Positions 56,233 to 64,000 of a stretch of 64,000 bases of DNA are shown piece after piece (positions within the stretch are counted from its first letter, which is position 1; each line of letters begins with the position of its first letter). The position numbers were made by a program, and so were the translations under genes. Source of the stretch: Novosphingobium resinovorum. GTDB taxonomy: Bacteria > Pseudomonadota > Alphaproteobacteria > Sphingomonadales > Sphingomonadaceae. The notes beneath the pieces are model-generated. The model worked only from the letters and a program-made list of their open reading frames with translations. It was not told the DNA's origin and did no database searches. Location: the NCBI RefSeq assembly GCF_027922145.1, contig NZ_BSFC01000011.1, positions 1 through 64,000 of the forward strand, written 5' to 3'.

Positions 56233-57168
56233 ATGGACCTCGCACAAATCCCCGTCCTCAGCCTCGTGGCCGACAGTGCCGACCTGCCCGCGCGCATCGG
56301 CGAGAGCTTCCGCACCTTCGGCTTCGCGATGATCCGCGACCACGGCATCGACCAGTCGCTGATCGACCAGGCCTGGGCCAGGACCGAGGAATTCTTCGCC
56401 CTCCCGGTCGAGACCAAGCAGAAATACTTCATCCCCGGCCAAGGCGGCGCGCGCGGCTATACGCCGTTCCGCACCGAAGTCGCCAAGGGCGCCAAGGAGA
56501 AGGACCTCAAGGAATTCTGGCACGTCGGCCGCGACGTTCCCGCCGATTCGCCGCTCGCCGCCTCGATGCCGCCGAACATCTGGCCGACCGAGGTTGAAGG
56601 CTTCGAAGAGACCTTCCGCGAACTCTACGCCCAGTTCGACGAGGCCGGCGCCAAGGTGCTCTCAGCGATCGCCGTCGACCTCGGCCTCGATGCGGGTTGG
56701 TTCGACGCAGGGATCGAGGACGGCAACTCGGTGATGCGCCTGCTGCACTACCCGCCGGTTTCCGCTGAATCCGGAGGCGCCATCCGTGCCGGCGCGCATG
56801 AGGACATCAACCTCATCACCCTGCTGCTCGGCGCACAGGAAGCGGGCCTCGAACTGCTGAGCAAGGACGGTCGCTGGCTCTCGGTCGCGCCGCCCGAGGG
56901 CGCGATCGTCGTCAACATCGGCGACATGCTGCAGCGCCTGACCAACCACGTGCTGCCCTCGACCACGCACCGCGTCCGCAACCCCGAGGGCGCGCGTGCC
57001 GGGCACAGCCGCTACTCGATGCCGTTCTTCCTCCACCTGCGCAGCGACTTCCGCTTCGTCACCCTGCCCGAGTGCGTGAGCGACGAGAACCCGGACCGCT
57101 ACCCGGTCTCGATCACCGCCGACGACTACCTGCAGGAGCGCCTGCGCGAGATCGGTCTGAAGATGTGA
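56233..57168 (+). CDS. 2-oxoglutarate/Fe(II)-dependent oxygenase, isopenicillin-N-synthase-like
   Basis: 311 residues. N-terminal DIOX_N-type region (IPVLSLVADSADLPARIGESFRTFGFAMIRDHGI) and double-stranded beta-helix with the iron facial triad: HED in RAGAHEDINLITLLLG and the distal His in PSTTHRVRNPEG, plus HSRYSMPFFLH supplying the Arg/Ser that bind 2-oxoglutarate. Substrate unknown. ATG 56233 begins DLAQIPVLSL; no ribosome binding site is visible and GTG 56176 is the alternative. It ends just before a strong terminator. Confidence 0.88.
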   Translation: MDLAQIPVLSLVADSADLPARIGESFRTFGFAMIRDHGIDQSLIDQAWARTEEFFALPVETKQKYFIPGQGGARGYTPFRTEVAKGAKEKDLKEFWHVGRDVPADSPLAASMPPNIWPTEVEGFEETFRELYAQFDEAGAKVLSAIAVDLGLDAGWFDAGIEDGNSVMRLLHYPPVSAESGGAIRAGAHEDINLITLLLGAQEAGLELLSKDGRWLSVAPPEGAIVVNIGDMLQRLTNHVLPSTTHRVRNPEGARAGHSRYSMPFFLHLRSDFRFVTLPECVSDENPDRYPVSITADDYLQERLREIGLKM

Positions 57169-57199
57169 ACGGCGCCGATTAAAACTCTGTAATAGCCCA

Positions 57200-57233
57200 A
57201 GCCCCGGCCCGCTGATGCAGGCCGGGGCTTTTT
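57200..57233 (+). terminator. Strong intrinsic terminator after the oxygenase gene
   Basis: AGCCCCGGCC, a 10-nt loop, GGCCGGGGCT then TTTTC: a perfect 10-bp GC stem plus U-run, 32 bp past the stop. Confidence 0.95.
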
Positions 57234-57305
57234 CGTTAACTGATATTTCAGAGGAACTGCGTAGCTCCAACGGCTTACAAGCCACGCCCTTGGAGGGGCC
57301 ATTTC

Positions 57306-58916
57306 GTGCACGCAGCAAGTATCCTTTCCTCCCGGCGTGACACGGAAGGCAGCGAGGTCGACATCGTCGCTTTCGGCATCGTTACCGCGGCGATCATTCT
57401 TTTCGTCGCCACCGGCAGCGAAATCGGCCCGGCGGTCGTCAACTCGCTTACCGGACAAGGGCCGGGGCCGGACCATTTCCTGCTCAACGCCTTCCTGCTC
57501 AACATCGCGATCATCATCTTCGGCTGGAGCCGCTACCGCGAATTGTGCGACGAGATCATGCTGCGCCGCGCCGCCGAGCGTGAAGCGCGGCGACTTGCCG
57601 AAACCGATTCGCTCACCGGCTTCCACAACCGCCGCAGCTTCAACCTGAGCGTCGACGCGCTGATCGATCGCAGCGCGACGGCCGGGCGGGCCGTGGCGGT
57701 GCTGATGATCGATCTCGACAACTTCAAACAGGTCAACGACTACAACGGCCACGCCACCGGCGACCGCCTGCTGGTGGAATGCGCCCGCCGCATCACCGCC
57801 GCGCTTCCAGAAGGCACCATCGTCGGCCGCATCGGCGGCGACGAATTCGCCGTAGCCGTTCCGTTCGAGCCCCGTCACAGCGAAACCGTCGACAGCATCG
57901 CCGCGGCCCTGGTGCAGGCCATCGCCGAGGGCTCGCGCATCAGCAACGCGACGATCGACGTCACCGCCTCGATCGGCCTCGCCCGCGCCGAATCGCGCAC
58001 GACTTCCTCGCCCGCGCTGCTGGAGATGGCCGACGTCGCGATGTACCACGCCAAGCGACAGGGCCGGAACCAGTTCTCGTGGTTCGAGCCGCAGATGGCG
58101 CACGAGATGCGTTTCCGCGCCGACCTTGAGGCAGGCATCCGCCAGGGCATTCCGCGCGGCGAATTCGTGCCGTTCTACGAACAGCAGGTCGATCTGGAAA
58201 CGGGCGAACTGACCGGCTTCGAGATGCTGGCGCGCTGGGATTCGCCGCAATTCGGCATCGTTGCACCTGACATCTTCATCCCCGTCGCCGAGGAGATCGG
58301 CGCGATCACCGAACTCTCGCGCAGCGTGATCGCACAGGCGCTGGAAGACGCGAAGCTGTGGGACCCGAAACTGACGCTGGCGGTCAACATCTCGCCCATC
58401 CAGCTGCGCGACCCGTGGTTCGCCCAGAAACTCCTGCGCATGCTGGTGGAGGCCAACTTCCCGCCGCAGCGGCTGGAGATCGAGATCACCGAAAGCTGCC
58501 TCCACCAGAACCTGGGCCAGGTACGCACGCTGGTGACCAGCCTCAAGAACCAGGGCATCCGCATCAGCCTCGACGATTTCGGCACCGGCTACAGCTCGAT
58601 CGGGCAGCTCAAGCAGCTGCCGTTCGACCGCATCAAGATCGACCGCAGCTTCGTCTCCAGCATGCTCGACGACGAGGACAGCGCCGCCATCGTCCGCGCC
58701 GTGGCGACGCTGGGCGAAGGGCTGCACATGCCGGTAACGGCCGAGGGGATCGAGACGCAGGCCGTGCTCGACCACTTGCGCCAGTACGGCGGGATCACCG
58801 GCCAGGGCTATCTGTACGGCCGCCCCCGCCCCGCGGCCGAACTCGGCGAATGGCTGGGTGAGGAACCCAAGACCGAAGTCGCCCCGGATGATACACCGGA
58901 AGTGAAGCGCGCCTGA
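57306..58916 (+). CDS. Diguanylate cyclase/phosphodiesterase (GGDEF-EAL) with two membrane helices
   Basis: 536 residues controlling cyclic-di-GMP. Two hydrophobic helices (FGIVTAAIILFVATG, NAFLLNIAIIIFGW) at about residues 22-38 and 62-77 give a small sensor-less anchor. The GGDEF domain has an intact active site, RIGGDEFAVAV. The EAL domain has EML in GFEMLARW in place of EAL but keeps VNISPIQL, EITESCL, DDFGTGYSS, KIDRSFV and AEGIET, so activity is likely. GTG start at 57306 behind GGAGGGG. The stop codon touches repeat family A. Confidence 0.93.
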   Translation: MHAASILSSRRDTEGSEVDIVAFGIVTAAIILFVATGSEIGPAVVNSLTGQGPGPDHFLLNAFLLNIAIIIFGWSRYRELCDEIMLRRAAEREARRLAETDSLTGFHNRRSFNLSVDALIDRSATAGRAVAVLMIDLDNFKQVNDYNGHATGDRLLVECARRITAALPEGTIVGRIGGDEFAVAVPFEPRHSETVDSIAAALVQAIAEGSRISNATIDVTASIGLARAESRTTSSPALLEMADVAMYHAKRQGRNQFSWFEPQMAHEMRFRADLEAGIRQGIPRGEFVPFYEQQVDLETGELTGFEMLARWDSPQFGIVAPDIFIPVAEEIGAITELSRSVIAQALEDAKLWDPKLTLAVNISPIQLRDPWFAQKLLRMLVEANFPPQRLEIEITESCLHQNLGQVRTLVTSLKNQGIRISLDDFGTGYSSIGQLKQLPFDRIKIDRSFVSSMLDDEDSAAIVRAVATLGEGLHMPVTAEGIETQAVLDHLRQYGGITGQGYLYGRPRPAAELGEWLGEEPKTEVAPDDTPEVKRA

Positions 58917-59036
58917 CGTCGTCCCGGACCTGATCCGGGACCGCTTGCCTTGAGCGACCTTGCTCTCGGCAAGGCGTCTCGCCGACCGCATCCGCCTAAA
59001 GACAGCCACCGGTCCCCGATCAAGTCCGGGACGACG
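58917..59036. repeat. Family A palindromic repeat, copy 3
   Basis: Arms 58917-58948 and 59005-59036; the left arm starts at the base after the GGDEF-EAL stop codon. Slightly diverged (GGACCTGATCC, ACCGGTCCCCG). Length 120 bp, close to the 115 and 118 bp of the others. Confidence 0.85.
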
Positions 59037-59087
59037 AAAACGGCAGGGGAAATTGACCTTCCCCCCCGCACCACCTAAATCGCGCGC

Positions 59088-59918
59088 ATGCGGATCGACT
59101 TCACCAAGATGCACGGCCTGGGCAATGACTTCATCGTGCTCGACGGCCGCGTGCACGCGCTGCCCCCGGTGGACGCCGCCTTCGCCTCGGCGCTGGCGGA
59201 CCGCCACACCGGGATCGGCTGCGACCAGCTCATCGTCCTCGAACCCTCGATGGACGCCGATTTCCGCATGCGCATCTTCAACGCCGACGGCAGCGAGGTC
59301 GAGGCTTGCGGCAACGCCACGCGCGCGGTCGGCCTGCTGCACGGTGAACCCGCCCGGATCGAGACGCTCGGCGGGCTCGTCATCTCCACGCCCACCGATG
59401 GCGGCATCAGCGTCCAGATGGGCAAGCCGCGCTTCGACTGGAACGCGATCCCCCTCGCCTACGCCATGGACACCCACGCCATGCCCGTCGCGTGGGAGGA
59501 ACTGGTGAACCCGATCGCGGTCAACGTCGGCAACCCGCACGTCATCTTTTTCGTCGCCGATCCCTACGCGATCGACATGGCCCGCATCGGCCCGATGATC
59601 GAGACCGACCCGCTGTTCCCCGAGCGCATCAACGTCAACGTAGCTGGCATCACCGCGCGAGACGCGATCACCCTGCGCGTGTGGGAGCGCGGCGCGGGCC
59701 TCACGCGCGCCTGCGGCACCGGCGCCTGCGCCACCGCGATCGGCGCGATGAAGCGCGGCCTCGTCGACCGCCGCGTCACCGTGACGCTGCCCGGCGGCCC
59801 GCTGGTGATCGAGTGGCGCGAGGACAACGAGATCGTCATGACCGGCCCCGCGACCGAAGCCTTCCGCGGCTCCTTCGACGCCGCCGATTTCGGAGCGCAC
59901 ATCAGGATCGCCATTTGA
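59088..59918 (+). CDS. dapF: Diaminopimelate epimerase
   Basis: Converts LL- to meso-diaminopimelate for lysine and peptidoglycan. 276 residues with the two catalytic cysteines: EACGNATRAV near residue 74 and TRACGTGACAT near residue 208. Start MRIDFTKMHGLGNDFIVLDG is the family's. Heads a tightly packed run with mtaB, ftsY and yciB. Confidence 0.96.
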   Translation: MRIDFTKMHGLGNDFIVLDGRVHALPPVDAAFASALADRHTGIGCDQLIVLEPSMDADFRMRIFNADGSEVEACGNATRAVGLLHGEPARIETLGGLVISTPTDGGISVQMGKPRFDWNAIPLAYAMDTHAMPVAWEELVNPIAVNVGNPHVIFFVADPYAIDMARIGPMIETDPLFPERINVNVAGITARDAITLRVWERGAGLTRACGTGACATAIGAMKRGLVDRRVTVTLPGGPLVIEWREDNEIVMTGPATEAFRGSFDAADFGAHIRIAI

Positions 59919-61093
59919 CCGTCGAGGTCCATTCGCTCGGCTGCCGCCTGAACCTCGCCGAAAGCGAGTCCCTGCGCGGGATGCTGGGTGAGGCGGACGA
60001 CCTCGTCGTCATCAACTCCTGCGCGGTCACGGCGGAAGCCGTGCGCCAGACCCGCCAGGCCATCCGTCGCGCCCGCAAGGCCCGTCCCGACGCGCGCCTC
60101 CTCGTCACCGGCTGCGCGGCCGAAGTCGAGCGCGAGGCGCTAGCGGCGATGCCCGAGGTGGACGGCCTCATCGCCAACACCGCCAAGCTCGACCCGCGCG
60201 CCTGGAACGTGCCGCTGGCCACCCGCGCGCCAGACACCCGCGCCCACACCCGCGCCTTCGTGCAGGTCCAGAACGGCTGCGACCACGCCTGTACCTTCTG
60301 CATCATCCCGCAAGGCCGAGGCCCGAGCCGCTCGCGCACCGTGGCGCAAGTGCTGGACGACGTGGTCCGCCACCTCGACGCAGGCGTGCAGGAAGTGATC
60401 CTCACCGGCGTCGATCTCACCTCATGGGGCGGCGACCTTCCCGGAGAACCCCGCCTCGGCGCGCTCGCCGAAGCGATCCTCGCCCGGTTCCCCGACCTGC
60501 CGCGCCTGCGCCTCTCCTCGATCGACGGCGCCGAAGTGGACGACCTGCTGTTCGACCTCCTCGCCTCGGAGGCCCGGGTCATGCCCCATGTGCACCTCTC
60601 GCTGCAGCACGGCCACGACCTGATCCTCAAGCGCATGAAGCGCCGCCATTCGCGCGCCGATGCGGTGGACGTCGTCGCAGCCCTGCGCGCCCGCCGCCCC
60701 GAGATCGCCATCGGTGCCGACCTCATCGCCGGTTTCCCCACCGAGGACGACGAGGCGCACGCCGCCAACCTGTCGATCATCGAGGCGCTGGGCGTCGTCC
60801 ACGGCCACGTCTTCCCCTACTCGCAGCGCCCCGGCACTCCCGCCGCGCGCATGCCGCAGGTGGAGCACGCGACGATCCGCGCCCGCGCCGCGCAGTTGCG
60901 CGCAAAGGTAGCCGAAACCCGCGCATCCTGGCTTGCCGCGCATCTGGGCTTGCCGCTATGGGTGCTCGCCGAAAAGGGCGGGAGCGGCCACGCGGCCGAC
61001 TTCGCGCCCGTCCGGGTTCCCCCCGGCACGCCGCCCGGCGCGCTGGTGGAAGTGACCCCGACCCGAATTGTCGAAGGAATGCTGGAAGCATGA
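59915..61093 (+). CDS. mtaB: tRNA t6A37 methylthiotransferase MtaB-like radical SAM enzyme
   Basis: Adds a methylthio group to t6A37 of tRNA. 392 residues: an N-terminal UPF0004 domain with its three Fe-S Cys (HSLGCRLNLAES, INSCAV, TGCAAE) and a radical-SAM CxxxCxxC motif in NGCDHACTFCIIPQGRG, then GVDLTSWGGD. A TRAM-like tail is short. The TTG at 59915 overlaps the dapF stop (TTTGACC) with AGGA upstream. Its end overlaps ftsY. Confidence 0.93.
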   Translation: MTVEVHSLGCRLNLAESESLRGMLGEADDLVVINSCAVTAEAVRQTRQAIRRARKARPDARLLVTGCAAEVEREALAAMPEVDGLIANTAKLDPRAWNVPLATRAPDTRAHTRAFVQVQNGCDHACTFCIIPQGRGPSRSRTVAQVLDDVVRHLDAGVQEVILTGVDLTSWGGDLPGEPRLGALAEAILARFPDLPRLRLSSIDGAEVDDLLFDLLASEARVMPHVHLSLQHGHDLILKRMKRRHSRADAVDVVAALRARRPEIAIGADLIAGFPTEDDEAHAANLSIIEALGVVHGHVFPYSQRPGTPAARMPQVEHATIRARAAQLRAKVAETRASWLAAHLGLPLWVLAEKGGSGHAADFAPVRVPPGTPPGALVEVTPTRIVEGMLEA

Positions 61094-62043
61094 GTACCCC
61101 TGACCCCCAGCAGAACGAGGGGGCATCAAGCGACTGGTCCGACCGTCTCTTCGGAGGCTTTCGCCAGACCTCGCAGCGCCTCGCGGGCAATCTTGCCGGC
61201 CTTGGAGGCGGCACCCGCCTGACCCCGGCGCAGCTCGACGCGCTGGAAGATGCGCTCATCATGTCCGACCTAGGCCCCCGCGCCGCCGCCCGCATCCGCG
61301 ACCGGCTGGCCGAGGAACGCTTCGAGCGGGACGCCGACGAACGCGCCATCATGGAAGTCGTCGCGCGCGAGATCGCCGAGATCCTGCGCCCGGTCGCCAA
61401 GCCGCTCGACATCGTGGCCTTCCCGCGCCCGCAGGTGATCCTCGTCATCGGCGTCAACGGCTCGGGCAAGACCACCACGATCGCCAAGCTGGCGCACTTG
61501 TTCCAGGAGCAGGACTATTCGGTCATGCTGGCGGCGGGCGACACCTTCCGCGCCGCCGCGATCGGCCAGCTCAAGGTCTGGGCGGATCGCCTGTCGATCC
61601 CCATCGTCACCGGCCCCGAAGGCGGCGACCCCGCCTCGATCGTGTTCGACGGCCTCAAGGCCGCGACCGAGCAGGGCATCGACGCGCTGATCGTCGATAC
61701 CGCCGGGCGCCTCCAGAACAAGCGCGAACTGATGGACGAACTGGCCAAGATCCGCCGCGTCCTCGGCCGCCTGAACCCCGCCGCGCCGCATGACGTGGTG
61801 CTGGTGCTGGACGCCACCAACGGCCAGAACGCGCTCTCGCAGATCGAGATATTCAAGGAAGTGGCTGGCGTTTCCGGGCTCATCATGACCAAGCTCGACG
61901 GCACCGCGCGCGGCGGCGTCCTCGTCGCGGCGGCGGAGCAGTACGGCCTGCCGATCCATGCCATCGGCGTCGGCGAGAAGATCGACGACTTGCGCCCCTT
62001 CAACCCCGACCTGCTCGCGCGGGTCATCGCGGGGATCGCGTGA
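61090..62043 (+). CDS. ftsY: Signal recognition particle receptor FtsY
   Basis: GTPase that docks ribosome-SRP complexes to the membrane. 317 residues, short acidic N-terminus, then the NG domain: GVNGSGKTTTIAKLA (G1), AAGDTFRAAAIGQLKVWADR, DTAGRLQNKRELMDEL (G3), TKLDGTARGG (G4) and GVGEKIDDLRPFNPDLL. ATG overlaps the mtaB stop by 4 bp. Confidence 0.95.
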   Translation: MSTPDPQQNEGASSDWSDRLFGGFRQTSQRLAGNLAGLGGGTRLTPAQLDALEDALIMSDLGPRAAARIRDRLAEERFERDADERAIMEVVAREIAEILRPVAKPLDIVAFPRPQVILVIGVNGSGKTTTIAKLAHLFQEQDYSVMLAAGDTFRAAAIGQLKVWADRLSIPIVTGPEGGDPASIVFDGLKAATEQGIDALIVDTAGRLQNKRELMDELAKIRRVLGRLNPAAPHDVVLVLDATNGQNALSQIEIFKEVAGVSGLIMTKLDGTARGGVLVAAAEQYGLPIHAIGVGEKIDDLRPFNPDLLARVIAGIA

Positions 62044-62690
62044 TGAGCGCCGATGCTGCCAAGAAGCCCAAATCCAGCTGGCTGAACCTCGTCGTCGATT
62101 TCGGGCCGCTGCTGGTGTTCTTCCTCGCCTACCGGCACTTCTCGCCCGAGGGTGACGGCAATTCGATCGCCACCGTCACCGCCGTCATCAAGGGCACGAT
62201 CGCCTTCATGGTAGCGACCGTGGCGGCGCTGATCGTGTCGAAGTGGCGGCTCGGCCATGTCTCGCCGATGCTGTGGCTGACGACGGTGCTGATCCTCGGC
62301 TTCGGCGCGCTGACGGTGGTGTTCCGCAATGCGATCTTCATCCAGCTCAAGCCCACCGCCGTCTACCTGATGTTCTCGGCCGTGCTGTTCTTCGGGCTGT
62401 GGCGCGGCAAGGCGATGCTCAAGTACCTGCTGCAGGCCGCCTTCGAGGGGCTGGACGACGCCGGCTGGATGATCCTGTCGCGCAACTGGGCGTGGTTCTT
62501 CCTGGTGCTGGCGGTGCTGAACACGGTGCTGGTCTATACCGTCAGCTTCGACACGTGGCTGCAGGCCAAGCTCTGGGGCTTCACGGTGCTTTCGTTCCTG
62601 TTCACGTTCTCGCAGCTGCCGATGGTACTGAAGCACGGCATGGGCGAGAGCGCGAAGGAAGAACTGGTCGAGAACCCGCCGCACGATTGA
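62043..62690 (+). CDS. yciB: Septation protein A / inner membrane-spanning protein YciB
   Basis: 215 residues with five to six helices (FGPLLVFFLAYRHF, IAFMVATVAALIVSKW, MLWLTTVLILGFGALTVVF, VYLMFSAVLFFGLW, WAWFFLVLAVLNTVLVY), the septation-protein A pattern; linked to cell-envelope synthesis. It begins in the ftsY stop (TGATG). GTG 62040 is an alternative. Confidence 0.92.
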   Translation: MSADAAKKPKSSWLNLVVDFGPLLVFFLAYRHFSPEGDGNSIATVTAVIKGTIAFMVATVAALIVSKWRLGHVSPMLWLTTVLILGFGALTVVFRNAIFIQLKPTAVYLMFSAVLFFGLWRGKAMLKYLLQAAFEGLDDAGWMILSRNWAWFFLVLAVLNTVLVYTVSFDTWLQAKLWGFTVLSFLFTFSQLPMVLKHGMGESAKEELVENPPHD

Positions 62691-62697
62691 GCGGCTG

Positions 62698-62781
62698 CGT
62701 CATCCCTGCAAAGACTGGGAATGTGGCGCGCGCCACCCGAACCCTGTCAGGAGGTGGGTTCCCGCCTTCGCGCGAATGACG
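62698..62781. repeat. Degenerate family D-like inverted repeat, copy 3
   Basis: CGTCATCCCTGCAAAGACTG with GGAATG at the left, and GTGGGTTCCCGCC then TTCGCGCGAATGACG at the right; arms only partly complementary. Confidence 0.6.
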
Positions 62782-63009
62782 GAAAGAGTTGCACAACGGA
62801 CATTGGATTAGCGCGCTAAGCTCCCAACCTCTCGTCCTTGCAGTCTGACTGAGTAGGCATTTCACCTCTTGCTTGCCGGAAGGACAGCTAGCTTGCTTAG
62901 CCCTAAGTTAGTCGCAGGGGCTGGGCAAAACGCCAGGTCGTTCAAGGAAGCGTAAGCGACGAATCGGCTGACCCTTGCCCCCGCCGCCGCGCGGGCTAAC
63001 ACCGGCAGC
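62782..63009. other. Gene-free stretch before the dehydratase gene
   Basis: No coding region, RNA fold or terminator was recognised. It is somewhat richer in A+T than its surroundings around 62800-62910 and contains GCTAGCTTGC and CCTAAGTTAG-like short repeats. It may hold the promoter of the gene at 63010. Confidence 0.4.
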
Positions 63010-63978
63010 ATGACTCAGCGCATCCCCACGCCCGAAGGCATCGCCCTCGCCGCCCGCAAGGTGGCCGAAATCCTGCCCCGCACGCCGCTGCTCCCGCTCG
63101 AGGTCGATGGCCGAACGATCTGGTGCAAGGCCGAGAGCCTGCAGCCGGTCGGAGCCTTCAAGATCCGCGGCGCCTGGCACCGCCTGTCCGCGCTGAACGA
63201 CGAGGAACGCGCATGCGGCGTCGTCGGCGTCTCCAGCGGCAATCACGCGCAGGGCGTCGCCTGGGCCGCGCGGCGCCTCGGCATCAGGGCGGCGATCGTA
63301 ATGCCGGTGGACGCGCCCGAGGTGAAACTGTCCAACACGCGCGCGCTCGGCGCCGAAGTCGTGCTCTACGACCGCCCCGGCGGGGAGGACCGCGACGAAG
63401 TCTCGCAAGCCCTCTGCGCCGAGCGCGGCGCCACGCTGGTCCACGCCTATGCCGACCCGTGGGTGATCGAGGGACAGGGCAGCACGGGCCTCGAGATCGC
63501 GGCGCAACTGGCCGAGCAGGGCCTTGCCGGGCCGGACCTGATCGTCGCGCCTTGCGGCGGCGGCGGGCTGACGGCGGGGCTCGCCCTCGCCTGCCCCGAT
63601 GCCCGGATCGTGCCGGTGGAGCCCGAAGGCTGGGACGACGTGTGCCGCAGCCTCGCCGCCGGAACTATCGTGCCGGTCGGCCCCGATGCGCCGCCCACCG
63701 CTTGCGACGCGCTGCAGACGCCCGCCACATGGCCGATCAACTTCGCGATCCTCAAGGACCGTTGCCCGTTCGGCCTGGTCGCGACGCCTGCCGAAGTCCG
63801 CACGGCCCAGCGCCTCGCCTTCGCGAAGCTGCGCCTCGTCCTCGAACCGGGCGGCGCGGCGGCGCTGGCGGCGGTGCTGGCGGGCAAGGTGGAGTTGGGG
63901 GAGCGTAGCGCCGTCATCCTCTCGGGCGGAAATACCGATGCGGCGGCCTTCGCCAAAGTCCTTTCGTCCCGGGATTGA
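63010..63978 (+). CDS. Threonine/serine dehydratase-like PLP enzyme
   Basis: 322 residues, fold-type II. The PLP-binding Lys is in QPVGAFKIRGAWHRL; SSGNHAQGVAWAARRLG binds the cofactor ring; PCGGGGLTAGLAL binds phosphate; LSGGNTDAAAFAK closes the C-terminus. No ACT regulatory domain, so a catabolic threonine/serine dehydratase or serine racemase relative rather than the full biosynthetic IlvA. The N-terminus matches the family at 63010. Confidence 0.9.
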   Translation: MTQRIPTPEGIALAARKVAEILPRTPLLPLEVDGRTIWCKAESLQPVGAFKIRGAWHRLSALNDEERACGVVGVSSGNHAQGVAWAARRLGIRAAIVMPVDAPEVKLSNTRALGAEVVLYDRPGGEDRDEVSQALCAERGATLVHAYADPWVIEGQGSTGLEIAAQLAEQGLAGPDLIVAPCGGGGLTAGLALACPDARIVPVEPEGWDDVCRSLAAGTIVPVGPDAPPTACDALQTPATWPINFAILKDRCPFGLVATPAEVRTAQRLAFAKLRLVLEPGGAAALAAVLAGKVELGERSAVILSGGNTDAAAFAKVLSSRD

Positions 63979-64000
63979 ACGCCCGGTGCTGCAAACTCCC

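Noticed and set aside
57126..59900. Minus-strand frame of about 920 codons across the GGDEF-EAL and dapF genes
   Set aside because: Crosses two real genes, a repeat and a terminator; no family features.

Overview
The window looks like a chromosomal segment of a high-GC alphaproteobacterium of the order Sphingomonadales, most likely Novosphingobium or a close relative. This is inferred from the gene families (a Caulobacter/Xanthomonas-type TonB receptor, fabF-mltG and dapF-mtaB-ftsY-yciB gene orders, GH51/GH43 arabinan genes with an oxidative arabinose pathway) and from the dense intergenic inverted repeats. No integrase, transposase, phage or plasmid gene was seen, and no CRISPR array or recognisable defence system.

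Layout. (1) 1-3.2 kb: a truncated Dabb-domain gene, an orphan sensor kinase and fumarylacetoacetase. (2) 3.2-12.9 kb: a cobalamin block. A B12 riboswitch precedes cobW, cobN and cobO, followed by bluB and a BtuF/BtuCD-type importer (btuF on the opposite strand). (3) 13-32.6 kb: an arabinan/L-arabinose utilisation locus. It holds a TonB receptor, an MGH1-like glycosidase, two GH43 and one GH51 enzymes, a sugar MFS permease, a periplasmic aldose epimerase and every step of a non-phosphorylative route from L-arabinose to 2-oxoglutarate. These are a Gfo/Idh dehydrogenase, an SMP-30 lactonase, an IlvD/EDD dehydratase, an AraD1/FAH-family dehydratase and a 2-oxoglutarate semialdehyde dehydrogenase. 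A FadR-type GntR regulator sits in the middle, and matching operator-like palindromes lie in the TonB-receptor, dehydrogenase/gntR and permease/epimerase promoter regions. (4) 32.7-37.3 kb: a MacA-MacB-TolC-type efflux operon. (5) 37.2-42.1 kb: a TPR membrane protein, LuxR and TetR regulators and a phospholipase-D-type synthase. (6) 42.2-64 kb: mostly housekeeping genes: tRNA-Met, 2'-5' RNA ligase, mltG, fabF, acpP, aspS, rnd, oxyR, pgsA, an LplT-like transporter, an EVE protein, a 2OG oxygenase, a GGDEF-EAL protein, dapF-mtaB-ftsY-yciB and a threonine-dehydratase-like enzyme.

The points most worth a second look are these. A roughly 115-bp palindromic repeat, also present twice between genes, sits in frame inside cobN. 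A candidate FadR-family operator set ties the arabinose genes together. A possible switch hairpin lies at the cobW ribosome binding site downstream of the B12 riboswitch. The MacA-like adaptor carries a run of 15 serines written with mixed codons. A 170-bp element with perfect 27-bp inverted ends, each end itself a hairpin, follows gntR. At least five families of dispersed inverted repeats occupy most gaps between transcription units.

Functions come from motifs read by eye and from remembered family features; no database search was run. Start codons were chosen from ribosome-binding-site spacing where one was visible.
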